From Cacajao melanocephalus (Eukaryota > Chordata > Mammalia > Primates > Pitheciidae), in contig CAUYLG010004892.1 in the NCBI GenBank assembly GCA_963573385.1, positions 55,752 to 119,751 of the forward strand: 64,000 bases of DNA, read 5' to 3'. Position numbers and translations under genes: made by a program. The notes under the pieces were generated by a model. That model was not told where the DNA came from, did no database searches, and was given only the letters and a program-made list of their open reading frames with translations. Numbering within the stretch: the first letter of the stretch is position 1; every line of letters begins with the position of its first letter. This document shows, piece by piece, positions 43,201-58,200 of the stretch.

Positions 43201-46200
43201 CTTTTTGAAAGAAAAGAAAAAAGTTGAAGAACTTCCACTTCCTGATTTCAAGGCTCACAGTAAAGCTTCATAAATCAAGAGAGTGGATACTGGCACAAAG
43301 ACAGACACACAGATCAATGGAACAGAGATGAGTTCTGAAATAGACCCATGTGTATACAGTTGATTAATTTTTCACGAAGATGCCAAAGCAATTACATGGG
43401 GAGAGGAATGTCTTTTTTAAAAAACGGGGCTACAACCACTGGATGTTCATCAAAAAAAAAAAAAAATAGACCTTGACTCCATTTTGCAACATATGTAAAA
43501 TGTAATAATTTTAAATAGATCATGGGCTTAAATGTAAAAGCTAAAATTGTAAAGCTGGCCAGCTGCAGTGGCTCCCACCTGTAATCTTAGCACTTTGGGA
43601 GGATTTCTTGAGACCAGCCTGGGAAGTGGTGGAACCAGGGTTCAAGCCTGACTCCAGAATCTGTGCTCATTGTGCCTCATGGCCTAGTGGCCCCAGGGCC
43701 CTTGGCTGAGTTCCCAGATGCAAAAAACATGGAGGTGCACAGACAACCACAGACCACTCTTTGGAGAATCTTAGACACATTATGGAGAAGGGCATGGTGA
43801 TCGGACAGCCAGAACTCTCACACACGGAGGTGATCATGGGTTCCAAGGGTCCTAGGCAGGGGTTGTTAAGGATGGTTAGGCACCTTTGGGAGCCCTGTCC
43901 CAGCAAGAGGATGTCCTAGGATAGCAGGAAATGCTTGCCCTTCCCTTACAAATTGAGACAGTACCAATTTCACTTTGACAAGCTCCTTAGAGGGGCTTTG
44001 ATACAGCACGAAATGGGTCATCAGCCGAACTGAGCCCAGAGCCCAGTCTCCCAGTCTGCAGTCCAGCACCTTTCCACTGTGCCTCTGTGGCCTTGCCACC
44101 ACGCTTGGCCATGAGTGACCCTCAGTTCCTGACCCCAGACACCCTGGCTTTTCCTGACCTCAGGCTGAGAGACAGGCTATGCACACAGGATGGCATCACA
44201 AGGGGACCTTCAGTGACAAAGACACTCCTCACATGCCACTCCGGGGCCCAAATGGCAGCAGGTGGCCAGGCGTAGGATTGCTTGCAGGTTCTCTTTCAAA
44301 CACTCTTGCCTGGAAGGGGCAGGCTCACAACCTACATCATGATCTCTGTGTAGGGGACCAGACCCCGGACCTCACGTGCTCAGGGCCAGTGGCTGGGCTT
44401 GGAGTAAGGAGACTTGGGTTTGAGTCCTGGTTCTTTGGGCACCACTTCCCTCTACCCTGCCCCTGGCCTCAGTTTCTTCATCTGCAAAATGGGCATCATG
44501 GTCCTCCCCTCCTTTCTACCACGGATGCTCCAAGACTGAAGGCAGTAACAACACCCAAGTGTCTTAGAAACAGTAAATCTCCAACTGACCATCCCCTCTC
44601 CGTGCCGCCCTAGACGCCCTGATCCCCATCTCATTTTCCTTGGCTACCAGGCCTGGGCCACGACTCCCAAGTGACCACTAATCTCTGCACAGGCTGAAGG
44701 TTACAGCCCAGTGTTGCTGAGCCAGGAGATGAGGTACCAGCTGTCTTCTCAGCCCAGACCTGGGAATGAGAAGGGGAAGAGCTGGGTGCTGGGCCCTGGG
44801 CCACCTCGGTGCACAGAGCCCACACAGGCATGCCCACAGAGCCTGACCACGCAGCTCTCACAGCTTTAATGGCAGGGTTTGGGGGACCTGGGAAGGGGAC
44901 AGTTTTCTCTGGGTGGGGTCTTCGATTTTGAGTATTTCGGAGGCATCGATCCTCCTCCTGAGGGGAAGAGGCTGAGAGCTGAACCTGGGTTTCCTCTTCA
45001 GTGGCCAACCCACGGCAGTGCCACTGCGTGCCCAACACCCTTCTCAGTATTCCACTGAGCGAGCTCATTGATTCCTCACAGCGGCCTGTGAAGGTGCTGG
45101 GCATGATGATAGTTCCATTTCACAGATGGGTGGCCAGGGCTCTCCCTCCTACAGGGCACACTCCAGGCTGGATCCCCAGCCCCTCCTCTTTCCACACTCC
45201 TTGCTGGCCATGATGGCTGTGGCTGGCCAGCCCAGGCCAGTGCCTTCCTACAAGGCTGTGTGATGTTTTCCCCGCCCCCACTCCACCATGTGGCCCTTGG
45301 TTCTACCAGCCTTCAGAGTCATGGGCCCATGGCAGCACGGGTACCTACCCCTGGGGACAGGCGCAGCCTGAGAGGCAGGGGCCACGGGCTGACACGCTCA
45401 GGTTCAGCAGCTGCTGCTCGCACGTCCTCTCCCTGCTCAGCTCCGGGTCCATGTGCAGGTCGCTGCAGTTCACAAAGACCTGGCCTGCTGGGCAGGCAGC
45501 AGCTGGAAGAGAAGAAGATGGCAGCAGAGGGCTTGGGGCCTCAGGATGGGGTCCTGGGCTACAGGGGCAGCAGCAGGAGGATGGAGGGAGGGAGAGACAG
45601 GCTCAGAAGCCTCCTCCTGCCCAGGCTGCTCCTGGGCATTGCTTGGTTTCCCAGATATGCCTCACAGGGGGAGGGATAGATGTGTGCTGTCTGTCACACA
45701 ACGGGACCACAGCCACCAGGAACCATCGCTGCCCGTCCCCCATACCAGGCTGCTCCAGGCATGTCCCCCACGTCATCTTATTGAAGCCTGCAACAATTCT
45801 AGGAAGCATTATTGTCCCCCATTTTCCCAAATAATGGAGTGAAGCCACTTCTCCTCCCCAAAGTCATCATAAAGTGAGAAGTGCCCGAGAGGGACCAGGA
45901 GAGGGTCTAGCAAGAGAATGAGCAATCAGTGTGGCAGCGGGACCACAGGACTCTGAACAACCAGGAGAGTCACCGTCCTGTTACCACTATTGCTGTGACG
46001 TGAACCCACCCTCTCTCCCTGAGCCCTTGGGAAGGTCTGTGTCGCACATTCATTCTGTGTGAGTGATCTTTTTTAGGAAAATTAATGAAAATGAGCTGAG
46101 TTCCATGCCCAGGCTGGGATGAACCAGAGAGAAAGGAATAGGCACAGGAGGTGAGATGAAAGCCCCAAAGAGCCAGAAATCCAAAGCCAGAAGTGACCAA

Positions 46201-49200
46201 AGGAAAAGCGCTTCCAGGAATATAGACAAAACATGGGGAGGGCGCAGGAATCTAGACTATAGCCGAAGAGGAAATGAAGGCCCAGAAAGGTAAAGTGGGT
46301 GGCCCAGGGCTGCACAGCTAGTGAGTGCCGGGGAAGATTTGAACCCAGGCCAGATGACTCTGGAGGCCCTGCTCCTAACACCTACTGTATGATTATTCTC
46401 CAATCCCTTCCTCCACCTCAGGAAGCCCTCCCTGAATGCTCCAGCCCCCAGGGGCTCCCCAACCTCCCAGCCCCTCGAAGGTTGCCCCCACCACTGTTCT
46501 ACCCCATCCCTGTCTCTGTTGCCTAGGAGGGTCTCAAAAGCCCAGGCTGTCCTGCCCACCTCTGTGACCCCACACCCAGCACTGTCCTGGGCAGAGTCTG
46601 CCTCAGTAGATACATGACAGCTCAGACAGAGGAAAGCAGGACTCAAAGGAAGTCAAGAAACTGCCCAGATACCCAACGTGGTAGCCCCAGGTGGCCGCCC
46701 CGGAGGAAGACGGAGTCTCAGCCTCTCCTCTGCAAGCAGCAGGGACAGCCACTAGGGTGGGGCTGTGGCTGGGACAGGGTTTCAGGTGCCACCCTCCAAG
46801 CTGGAGTCTTTGCTATGAGGGCAAGGAACACGGAAGGCCCAGTGTAGGGTAAAACCTTGGGTGGGCTTGCTGCAGCCTGATCAGCGCCCCACTCCCTACT
46901 CTCCTTTACCATGGGGAGCCCCCAGAAAGGCTCCACCCCTCCAGTTACCCTTACCTGGAGCTCTGCTATCACAGCTCATGATTCCATTTTTGCAGTGGCT
47001 ACAGAGAGAGAGAGGCCCCAGGGTTAGCCGACCCAATCACTGCAGGACCCAGACACCCCATGTTGCTGCCCTTGAGTCACTGCAGAGTTCAGACAGACAT
47101 CCTCACTCACGGCCCCCTCCCTGCATAGAGCAGGGCTGGGTGTTCCTTCACAGAAAGTTCCACTCAGCCGCACTGTCTTCAGTCAGCAGCCTCCCTTTAA
47201 AGAGAGGGCGAGAAGGCTGCTACCTACGGAGCTCACCAGTGGCCCAGGGATGGGATGTCGCTGTCTCCGGGGGGATAGTCCACTCCCTGGAAGTGGCAGG
47301 AGCACTGGTTCCTATAAAAGGCAGGAGCAGAGAAAGGTAAGCAGACTCAGGAGCTGAGGCAGGGACTGCCAAGGACAGGGACCCCACCTTCAGCCAACCA
47401 GGGGCATAAGGACACAGGGAAAAGTAATGGCACCTATGGTGACATGTGGCACATCTCCAGCAAGCAGAAAAGCCTGCCTGGCACCAGGGACAGAGGTCAG
47501 GGCTGGGTCCCAGATTCAGAGCCATGCACCAAGCTTAGATAAGGACAGTTACTGGTCTCCATACTCTCCTTCAGGCAGCCTCATTTGGATCGAGGAAGGG
47601 AGGGGCAGAAAGAACACAAGCATGACTTCTGAGCCCACGTCAAGTCAGGAATGGGGCAGATATTAAGTCGGTGCTACAGCCTGGTGCAGGTGTCGTGGTC
47701 ACTCATGCCCAGCATCCATTCCAATTGCTCAGCACCTGTGCTGCACTGGTTGTTAAGTACATTGAACTCTGGCCAGGGACACCCAGCCAGGCCCTCTGCA
47801 TACATTATCTCATTGATTCTTCACAGGGATTCTGTAAGGTAGAGATTCCTGTGCTGTCTTTCTTCTTTTCTGCAGGTCATCTAGGGGCAAAGGCTATGTT
47901 TCCTCCTCACACAGCTCCCACAGAACCTGCCCATTACAGGCACGTGCCAGTCTTGGAGCAGAGCAGTGAGTCACGGATGGGATGCCCGAACTCCTCCAGC
48001 CCCAGTGCTGATCAGCAACGCCTCCTCTCCCTGGTAAGCCACACAGACACCCTCTGACGGCAACACTCAGCGTACGTGGGTGGGAGCTGCCAGGCACACA
48101 TCTGGATCTCAAGGGAGGATTTTGTAGTTTGGGAAGACCTGTGAGTGATTCCTATTTACCCTAAAGAGGCCCGCCATTTGAAAACCACCAATCAAATGTG
48201 TATTATTTTCTAGACGGAGAAACAGAGGCCTGGAGGGGACCAAGGACCTTGCCAGTTGCCCCAGAATCATCTGGGGTCGCCGCCTCCCACTCTCCTCCTC
48301 CTGCTCTGCCCTCCAGCCACACTGAGAACCAGCTGAGCCTTGGGCCACCCCTTCTTCCTGGAGCCCCCTCCCTCACTCCCTCAGGTCCCTGCTCAGACCT
48401 CACCTCAGCAGAAAGGCCTTGCTTTCCAGGCCTACCTCAAGTAACGCACCAGGAACGGGCCTCCCTACTCTCACTCTGCCTTACTTGGCTCAACAGCTCT
48501 TGTTGCCACCTGTCCATTAAGTGTCTGTTCATTTCTTTGTCTGTCTTGCCACCCTAGAATGTGAGCCCCATGACGGCAGAACTCTGCTTTGTTCGTTGCT
48601 GAATTCCCAAGGCCTGGAAATGTCTGGAACATATTAGTCAATAAATTCTGTGGAAGGAGAGGGGAGTGAGGAGAGAGAGGGCCCTTGGGCTCTGTGGGGT
48701 TGTTCCGTCTTGTGAGGAAGCTGCTGAATGCCCCGAAGCCCAAGGCTGAGGAGAGATCTGGGAGGGAAGCCCCAAGGAGAGAGCCCACCTACATTACCCA
48801 CCAAGGTCTGGCCTGCAACTGTGCAGGGAAGCAGGGATACGAGAGGCCCAGCCAGGTTCTGCAGTCTCAGATGCCATGGAGATCCCTGGCCTCACCAGCC
48901 CACCCAATCCAGAGGTCAAGCTGGCCCACTCACCGGGGGACACAGAGGTCAGCATGGGGGTCCAGATAGGTGTCTGGTGGGCAGGCACAGCCCTCCACAC
49001 ACTCGTCCCTGCTCAGGTCGTCGCCACCATCAACCCCACAGGCCTCAGGGTTGGCCAGGTCCCGGCAGGTTTGTCCACACGGTGCCACGCAGGGGCTATA
49101 CTCCTTGGTGGCCTCACAGGACAGTGCTGCAGTGAGAAGGGAGGCCATGCTTTGTTTCCCTCACCCCTACAGTTGTGTGGAGTGGGGCTGTCAATCTACG

Positions 49201-52200
49201 AGGAGAATGGAGATCCAGAGAAGTTAAGACATTTGCCCAAGGTCACACAGCAGATCAAAGAGGCGGAATTTGAATCCAAGTCTGACTCCAGAGTCCCACT
49301 GCCTACCAATACGCTAGAACGGCAAATCATCAGGTGGGCCCTTCTGCCAAGATCAGCCTGATATTAAAATATCATTGAATTTTGCATATTGATCTTGTAT
49401 CCTGCAATGCTGCTGCACTTATTTCTAGTTTTAGTAGTGTTTTAGCTTGGATGCACCACAGTGCCTACCACTGTCCTTTGTGGCCTTTACCTGACTGAGA
49501 TCTGAGCTGTGCAGCTTTTTACATGTCAAAACTCAAAAAATCAGAGTGGCTCATGCCTGTAATCCCAGCATATCGGGAGGCTGAGGCAGGCGGATCACTT
49601 GAGGTCAGGAGACCGAGACCAGCCAGTGTGGCCACTGTCCCACTCCCCACAGAGTCTCCTACACTCTGTAAAATCCAGTAGATCCACTGAGACCATCAAG
49701 TTCAGCTGTTCTCAACCCAGGCTACACATCAAAGCCACCTGGGGAGCCTCTGAAAATGCTGATGCCTGGGCCTCACTGCCAGATCTGTTGCCTTAGTTGA
49801 TACTCCATGTGGCCCAGAAGCGTGAATCTTTTGAAAGTTCCTATGGTAACTCTAATATGCAGCCAGGGTTAAGAACCAGTGGTCCTGTCCAATCCCCTTT
49901 GAGGAAACTCTGGTTCAGAGAGAGTCAGAGCCCTGCTTGGGGACACACAGCAAGTTACCTGCAGGGCTGGAAGAGAGCTCAGGCCTCCTGACTCCCAGTA
50001 CAGGGCCTTTTTCATTTATTCAACAAACATTTGCTAAAAGCTCACTGAGAGTCAGGCCTTGTGCTAGAGCTGGGGGCACAGAGGTGACGAAGACATGGGA
50101 AGGAGCATAGCCCAGGGTCAGGGTAGGGATGGGTAGGGGCTGGCTCACGACTTTAATTCCTATGTGTATTCAAACCCTAGGGCGACAGCCAGTGGTCTTC
50201 AGAAAGGTGCAATGCAAAGTGGCTCTGGTGGAGTGGGTGAATTTGGGATTAGCAGGACTGACAGGACTTGAGATGGAGTGGAAGCAAGGGTAACAGAAGC
50301 AGTCCTGAGTCACACGTCCCAGGAGTTATGCCTGAGTGACCGAGGGTATGGGGACCACTGGCAGAGATGGAGGGCACAGGAGGAGAAGCAGGCTATGGGT
50401 GCAGTCAGGCTGGAGGAGACTGGAGGGCATCCCAGTGGAGAGGGGCAGGGCACACTCAAGTCTGGAGCTCCAGCTCCTCCAGCCCAGCCCCACGTGGGTA
50501 GGCACTCACCGCAGGCTGGCAGGCGGGCGCGGAAGTCAACGGGGAGCCCGTGGCGTCGGCACAGGTGGGCATAGTGGGCCAGCGTGGCGCATAGGCAGGG
50601 CTGCCCGCAGCGGCAGGCGTCCCTGCGGCACTGCTCAAAGTAGGGCACGGGGCTCAGGAATGCAGAGCAGGGCGCAAACAGCTCCCCCGTGAGCACACTG
50701 CAGGCCTGCACTGAGTAGGAGGCTGGGGTAGGAAGAACAGGAACCAGGCGGTCAGGGGGTGGTCTGCCCGGTAGCCCAGGACTCCATCTCTCTCCCTCCC
50801 CACGGCTCAGGGCAGTGTGTGTGTGTGCGCACGCACAGTATGGATGTAGGCAGCTACCTCAGTGCACAGCTGGCTGAGAAGGTATGGGTGTGGTTTAGTA
50901 TATCTGGGTGTGAATATGCAGCTTGATGAAAATCCCTGGAGCTTACATTCTGGTCAAAGGAGACCATCACTAAAAAATTCACATAGCAACTTCAAAAGTG
51001 AAGAAGCTAAGGGGTGAGAGAAAGCTAAGAAGCAGCATGGGGAGTGCAAGGCCAGGCAGGAGGGGCAACGGCAATTTGAGTTCAGGCAGTCAGGAAGGCC
51101 TCAGCAAGGGGGTGATGTCTGGGCAAAAATCTGAAAGAAGTGAGGAACTGAGGCATGTGTGTGTCTGCAGAAAGAGCATTCCAGGAGAGGCAACTGCAGG
51201 TGCAAAGGCGTGGAGAGGAGAGCAGTCCTGACTGTGTAGGAAGAACGACAGGGAAGCCAGGGCGGCTACGGCACAGCAGAGGGCACGGGAGTGGGAGGGC
51301 ACATGGGCAGAGACGGTGGGGCCTGGTGGGGCCACAGGGCTGACTTTGGCTTTTGCTCTGAGATGGAGAAGCCAGTATAAAGGTATGTGTGTTCATCTGA
51401 TAGTGAAAGACTATGAGGCTTCCTGCCTACCTGGACCTCACTGTCTCTCCTCCCCACCCCGCTGCTGCTCCTCCTTTTCTTAGCACTCCTACAAATTTGG
51501 CCAGTGCCCTCCTGCCCCGAGTTCCCTTTTCATATCTCTCGAAGAAGCAGTCCTCCCCACCCTACTCGCCCATGCCTCTCCCCTTCCCCTGCCAACTCAC
51601 CGGCTTGCAGGTGTACATCGCAGGGGTCCAGTGGGGAGCCAGGGACCAGCGGGGAGCAAGCAGAAAGCGTTTTCCAGGAATTGCCAAAGAGTTGTGGGGT
51701 GCTCTCAGGTACACCCACTGGGGACCTGCAGCCATGTCATAGCCATATTCACACACTTGCCCATGGGGACCCAGGGACACAAATAGCTCAGATCCAGGTA
51801 AGCATCTACTTGCTCATATACACAAATACAGTCATAATCTACACATCCATATACACACACTCAGAGGAGCACGTGTACTCACCCAAACCTATAACATGTA
51901 TATGCAGACACTCTCAACACACACACACATACAGAGCACAAATATATGCCAGACAGCCAAGGTGGTCCACACAGCCACATTCAAACACATAGAGTTATGG
52001 AGGTACACATGCACACACACACACACACACATTTAACAAAAGGGCTCAAAATGGGCCAGGACCATAAAATGCCCACTTCATTCCCCACTCCCAGCTCTTT
52101 GGGTCAGAAAAAGAAACAGGGACATCATGAAGAGAATCAAACCCCATAGGGGTAAGACTTTTTCCCTCCTCCCTTCTCCACGGGCGGTTCCTGAAAACTC

Positions 52201-55200
52201 CTTGGCTTCCCTTTGGCTGTCTCAGTAGGAAACTGTCACACAAGGAGCAGTGAAGGGAGGAAGGGGGATGAGCATGTTTCCTAGACATCACAAGTCTTCA
52301 AGAGTCACCAAACGCAGGTGTAGGTGCTGAGCGGAGGGAGGTTGTGGTCTCCATTTGGGTCAGGTTCTGCCTGGCACCCATCATGCCCACATACTGTTCC
52401 ATGGCAACGACAGCACTCATATAGGGCAATATTCCTACCCAGAAGTCACATTTAGTAGAGTGGCAAACAGCTTACACACTAAACCAGGGTCTGCCCCTAC
52501 TATTTGGCCAGCTACCCTAACATCAGCCCTACCAGGCAGGGTGTAGTAGAATGCCACAGTTTTAAATGTATATGCATTGAAAAGCTCTGAGCTTTATCTT
52601 GTTCTTGTTCTTCACAGCAAATCTGAGTTCTCTTTTATGGTTAAAGAATGCCTCCCCTGTTTCCTTCTACAACCACTAATGCATGCAACTCGAAGGACTG
52701 GCCAGAATCTCCAGCCTTTAAGATCAATCCTTTGTTCTCCTTTCTAGGAACCTTGCCAAGTTCCTAATCTATGTCTGTGTGCAAATATGCCAGCTTACAA
52801 AAAACAGCCTTTCCCTGAATATTGGGAGGCTCATGGGGTGTAAACTCAAGAGGCTTCAAGTACCAGGTAGGAAAGGTACATGAGTTAGACTGGCCTGGTG
52901 GGTTAGAAAGTGGGAATGTTTGTGTCTTTGGCTCACTAGGAGCTTATACTCACCTAAAGTGTCCACCTCAATTAAAACAAACAAAACCATGAGCCAAATC
53001 AAAGTCAGTCTGAGGTCTTGGGATTTAAGACCTCATTCTAAATAGCATTTCTCAAGGTATGGTCCACAGACCTCCCATACTGGAGTCTTAGAGGTGCTTA
53101 TCAAAAATAGGATTCCTGAGTCCACCCTAAATCTTAAGGAGCGGGACTCAGGAGTCAGTGGTTTAACAAGCTCCCCAGGTGAGTCTTCCCGCACACAGAA
53201 GACTGCGAACCGCTGCTTTAAAGAAACATACTTAAATTTAAATGTAAAGCAATAAATAGTGAAGGCCCATGGGAGAGACATACTTAGGCAGTGCCTCTAG
53301 ATCCCCATGCCAAGAGGCCCATTTCCCCTCCTCTTCCGCTTCCGGGGCAGGCCTACATACAGGAAGTCGTCTTGTGTGTTGCCATTGAAGGTGCCGCAGA
53401 GGCCCACTGTGTCCTCCACCCATCGCTGGTCCACCTGCAGGTACAGCCGCAGCCCTTCACGGTCGTAGAGCACACGCACACCCACATTTGTCCTCACCCG
53501 CAGGAACATGGAGGACAGCCTACGGATCTCAAAGGCATCTGGGCACAGAATCCGAAGGGGGAGAATGGGAGGGCAGCCAGTACACACCCCGCCCACCACC
53601 GCCACCTGCCTGGCCTGCTCAGACCCCCACACTGAAGCCGTGCCTGCCATGAAGCTGGTTTGGGGAGGCTTGAGGAAACCCTGCTCAGTGATGAAATCAG
53701 GACCCAGTGATAACTTCCCACGGCGGCCTGGGCTGAGAAATTTTTTTTAGCATCAAGTGCCAATTAAAGCTTTGCTCCCACTAAGGAACTGGTACACTTT
53801 TCCTCCTCTAGCAGAAGGAGGATTCTGTAACTACCCATTCTCTTCACAGTGGCCACAACACAGTTTTATTATGGAAGCTCATGATACAATTTTAGACTCA
53901 AGTGTAACAAATTTAAATTTTAGATTTTATTGTAGAACATTTTATACCCTTTATGGTTTATATTTATTTCTGCAGCCTTTTGACACCCAGTGCATTCCCA
54001 CTCCTCTCAACCTTGAGCTCCTGTTGTTGTTTTTCTTTCTTTCTGGTGCTAGGTTTTTATTTCTTAATCATTTTGCCATTTTTGTTAGATGTGTTTCTTA
54101 TGAGCTATGCATAAGTTCCTTGTGGAATCAGAGAGTATAACAAGTAGTTAATAAACAAAGTATGAGAGTCAGGATGGGAAACACCCATGCATATGCTCAT
54201 GTTAGCAGAAGCCGTCATACTGCTAGGAAGCCCACTGTTCTGTTGAGGGGGGACAAGGATACATTTTTGGAGCCCACATTTTTGCAACCAAAGTGTCCCC
54301 TACGCTGACCTACCCAGTACTAGAATATGAGTTTTTGCCAGTGTAGCAGTGCTTTTAGCCAGAGGAGCCTGGGAAAAGAGGTCCAAACCCTCAGTTCCCA
54401 ACTACGTCTGCTGTCCACCCAACCGTACCATCCGTGTATGGCGGGATGATCTTGTACTGGTCAAACAGAAGGATATCCCCTGCCTGGGTCAGGGTCACCT
54501 GCCTCCGAGGGTCCTGATGCAGAATCACTGACACTGACTGGACACAGGCTCCATCTTGGTTCTGGAGAGACAGGAAGGTCAATGGGGCAGAGTTGGTTGG
54601 TCTGTCCATCCTGCTGGTTCCAACAGAGCCCTCCAGGGACAAAGACCCCAGCCCAGTTTGAGGGACAGTCTCCTCAGAATGACAGACAGAACCCCAAGGA
54701 TATCAGGGATCGTCCAACCAAATGCTCTTCTCTGGGAATAAGCAGGCAGAGGCTCAGATTGGAGGTTAGTAGCAGAATGAGGATAACACTAATAAAAATG
54801 ATAGTAAACTCTCAGGTTATCTAAAGACACAGAGCAGAGATGGAACCCAGATGGCCCAGAGTCTGGCCTGAGAAACACTGGCCTCCCCCACCTCATCACA
54901 ACCCAGAACTTTAATTTCATCCCTTTATGTGTTACATCCGGCACTCCACTGACAGGCAGTCAGGAAATGAGGTCATATTCTTTGGGCCTCAGGTTCTCTA
55001 TCTCTAAAATGGCCACACATTGGGCCCCTTTCATAACTCCCTCCACAGGAAAACATCCACACAACCATTCATTTAAACACTTAACTGAGCACCAACTATG
55101 TGCAAGGCATACTGCATCAGACTTTATGAATTCGATGATAAGACAAGGTTTCTGTCCTCATGGAAATTATATACTTGTGTGGGACACAGACATTAAATAA

Positions 55201-58200
55201 GCAATTAACAACATTGATTATTCAATTATAATTGTGATCAGTGCTGTTAGCAGGTGTTGAGTGCTAGAAAAGCATATGAAGGAACCAGACTTAGTCTGCA
55301 GAGGTAGGAAAGGCCTTCCTAGGGAATGATAATAACATAAAATTATCATAACAATAATAAAACCCATAATAATACCACAATATTATTATGATATTACAAC
55401 CAACAGCTAACTTTCACATGGAGTTACTACGTTCAGTGCTGTTCAAACATCTTTGTATATGTTCACTCCCCTAACTCTCATAGCAATCTAATTAACAAAG
55501 TATTACTAACATGCCCACTTTGCAGATTTGAAAACCAAGGCACACAGAAAGGTGATATTTGAGTTGAAACCTGAAGAATGCATGGAAGCTAGGTAGGCAA
55601 AGAGAGAAGAGGAAGAAGGAGACATCCAGGCAACAGGAACAACTTGCCCAAAAGCTCTGATGCAGGAAGTCGTTTAATGCATGCAAGCGCATAAAGAAGA
55701 CCAGAGGGAACAGAACCCATCAGGCAAAGTGATTTAAGATAAGGGTCAAGGCTGAGCACAGTGGCTCATGCCTGTAACCCCAGCCCTTTAGGAGGCTGAG
55801 GTGGGAGGATTACTTGAGCCCAGGCGTTCGAGATCAGCCTGCTCAACATAGAGAGACCCTATCTCTACAATAATATAAAAATAAAAATAATTTTTAAAAA
55901 GGTTCAAGAGGTAGGTAAAGGCCAGCTTAGGCAGTGCCTTGAAATATTTTTAGACTTTATCCTAAGTCCAACAGCCAACCAGAGAAAGTGAACCAGGAAA
56001 GTGACACAGTGAAGCGACAGAACGATCAGGGCTTGAAACTTGAAAGAAAGACACTGTGCAATAAGCCACAATCATTCTTCTGAGTTCCTGCCTAGGGGGA
56101 CAGAAAATCCCTGAAACAGCTCAACATCATTGTGTCTAAAACATCATATTCTTTGTTCAACCCACTCATCCTCTAGTCCCCTCTGGACATGCCACCTGTG
56201 TGGAAATAAAGCCTACACCTTTTAGTCAAAAGTCTCAGCTTCACATCCTAATGTAGCTGAAAGCTATGTGGCCTTAAAGGAGTCACTTAAATTCTCCGGA
56301 GCTCAGTTCTCTCCTCTGCAAAACAGATACAACACTTGCATTTACCCAGTTCTACCCAGTCGGGTACAGATTTTTAAACGTGCATAAAATATTTTGGAGG
56401 TTGCATTTACCTCCAAAAGCCCACAGAACTTCACTAAGAGTGAAACTTGATGTAAGCAAATTCTAAAAATCATGTAGGAGGGGATATCAGCATGAAGTGT
56501 AGACAATAATAAAAGAATATAACTGCATTACAAACCTATGAAACAATCTTAGTGACGAGAGTGGGAGGAAAAGTGTTGACATAGTGACTTTGAAATAAGC
56601 GGAATTTATAAGACTAAAGGCAAAAGGAGCTGTGCACAAAAACTGTACTTTAGTTGATAACGTTATCTCCTATAGACATATGCATTAATAGGAATATATA
56701 TGTATACTGGAATTGAACAATTAGGTAAATGGATGGTGTATGGTGAAGGCCAGGTTTCTTATTCTTAGAGTGAATGTTTATAGATAAGCAGAGAAAGAAG
56801 CTAGAATGATCCATGTGGAATGGATTAGAACTGGACCATCAGTATGAAGTCATGTTTAGCACATATAGATACAGACGGTTATACTGAAAAATATTTATAC
56901 CTATGCGTACATACAAAGATAAACATGGTTGTACAGATACAATCAGCTCCCCATATCCAGGGGTGCTGCATCCATGGACTCAACCAACCATGGATTGAAA
57001 ACATTTGGAAAAAATACGGATGCTTGTGTCTGTTCTGTACATGTACAGACTTTTCTTACCATTATTCCCTAAACAATATAGCATAACAACTATTTGTATT
57101 AGCATTGACATTGTATTAGGTATTATAAGCAATTGAGAGATGATTTAAAGTATACAGGAGGATGTGCGTAGGTTACATGGAAATACTCTATACCGTGTTA
57201 CATAAAGGATTTGAGCATCTGTGGATTTTGGTATCTGTGGAGAGTGGGGTGCTGGAACCAATACCCCGCAGGCAATGACAGTACTTCCTTTCTCTGTCAG
57301 CTGAGAAGGCCTAAAAGAAATCATATCCCAGTAGCAATGAGCACATCTCATACCCAGATCTTGATTCTAATACTATTGTCCAATAAAAGGAACCAGGAGA
57401 GCCTGGTAATATTTTTGGAGAAAAGGATGATACTAGGACTGGGGCAGGAATGATACAAGATAAGTCTGGTGCATCTAATAGACTCAGAAAGTAAAAACGT
57501 GAACACACACACACACACACATTCAGGCCCTACCACCACCACCATATACACACACAATGTCAAAGGGACAAGGAGTCAACTGAAAGATCTCCTGGTGCCC
57601 AAAGCTGGAAGAATTCAAGTAAGAACATAAAGATGTAGTGGATTATAACTCAAAGTAGAAAATAAATAGCCATGAGTGTATGCTGATATAAATAAGTAAA
57701 TGGGAGAAAAGAGACAAATCTCCCTGGCAGAAAAATTCTAAATAATTTATATAGATTCTCTGCCTTCAAGGAGGGGGAGCATAACTTCCCACTCTGTAAG
57801 TGTGGGCTGCACATAGTGACTTCCTTCCAAAAAGAACAGTGGAAAAGGGGGAAAGGAGTAAGTGTACAGTGGAGAAACCTGAAAAACACTACCTCCACCA
57901 AATGATCAAGGTCAGAATCAACAGCGATAAATCATATTCATAGTATGTACCATGGATAAGATGTGATGAACATGGCACTTTACCTCTGTGATCTTTCTCC
58001 CAAAAAGCATAACTCCAGTCTGACCATGAGGAAAAAAACATCAGACATATTCCAGTAGAGGGGCATTCTCCAAAACACCTGACCAGCACTCCTCAAACTG
58101 TCAAGGTCATCATAAACAAGGGAACTCTGAGAAACTGCATCATCCATGAAGAGCCTAAGGAGACATGATGACTGTATGTAATCTGGTACCCTGGATCAGA

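Larger units (their letters stand above)
40199..45348 (-). other. OTOG intron E11-E12
   Basis: 5150 bp, the third longest intron here. 41155-43625 is L1 and Alu sequence. A MIR-like piece is near 44385-44530. The flanks at 40200-41150 and 43630-45348 have no other repeat I recognise. Confidence 0.7.

Noticed and set aside
40199..45348. A missing small exon between E11 and E12
   Set aside because: First suspected from a phase mismatch. Recounting the G run at the E11 donor (CAGGG|GTAGGT) restored a direct in-frame join, CPQGLLRHGD.
53351..53364. Alternative E5 donor GTAGGC four bases downstream
   Set aside because: It would end E5 at phase 0 and shift the frame of E6. The GTATGT donor gives DDFLSPVG and fits the VWD family.
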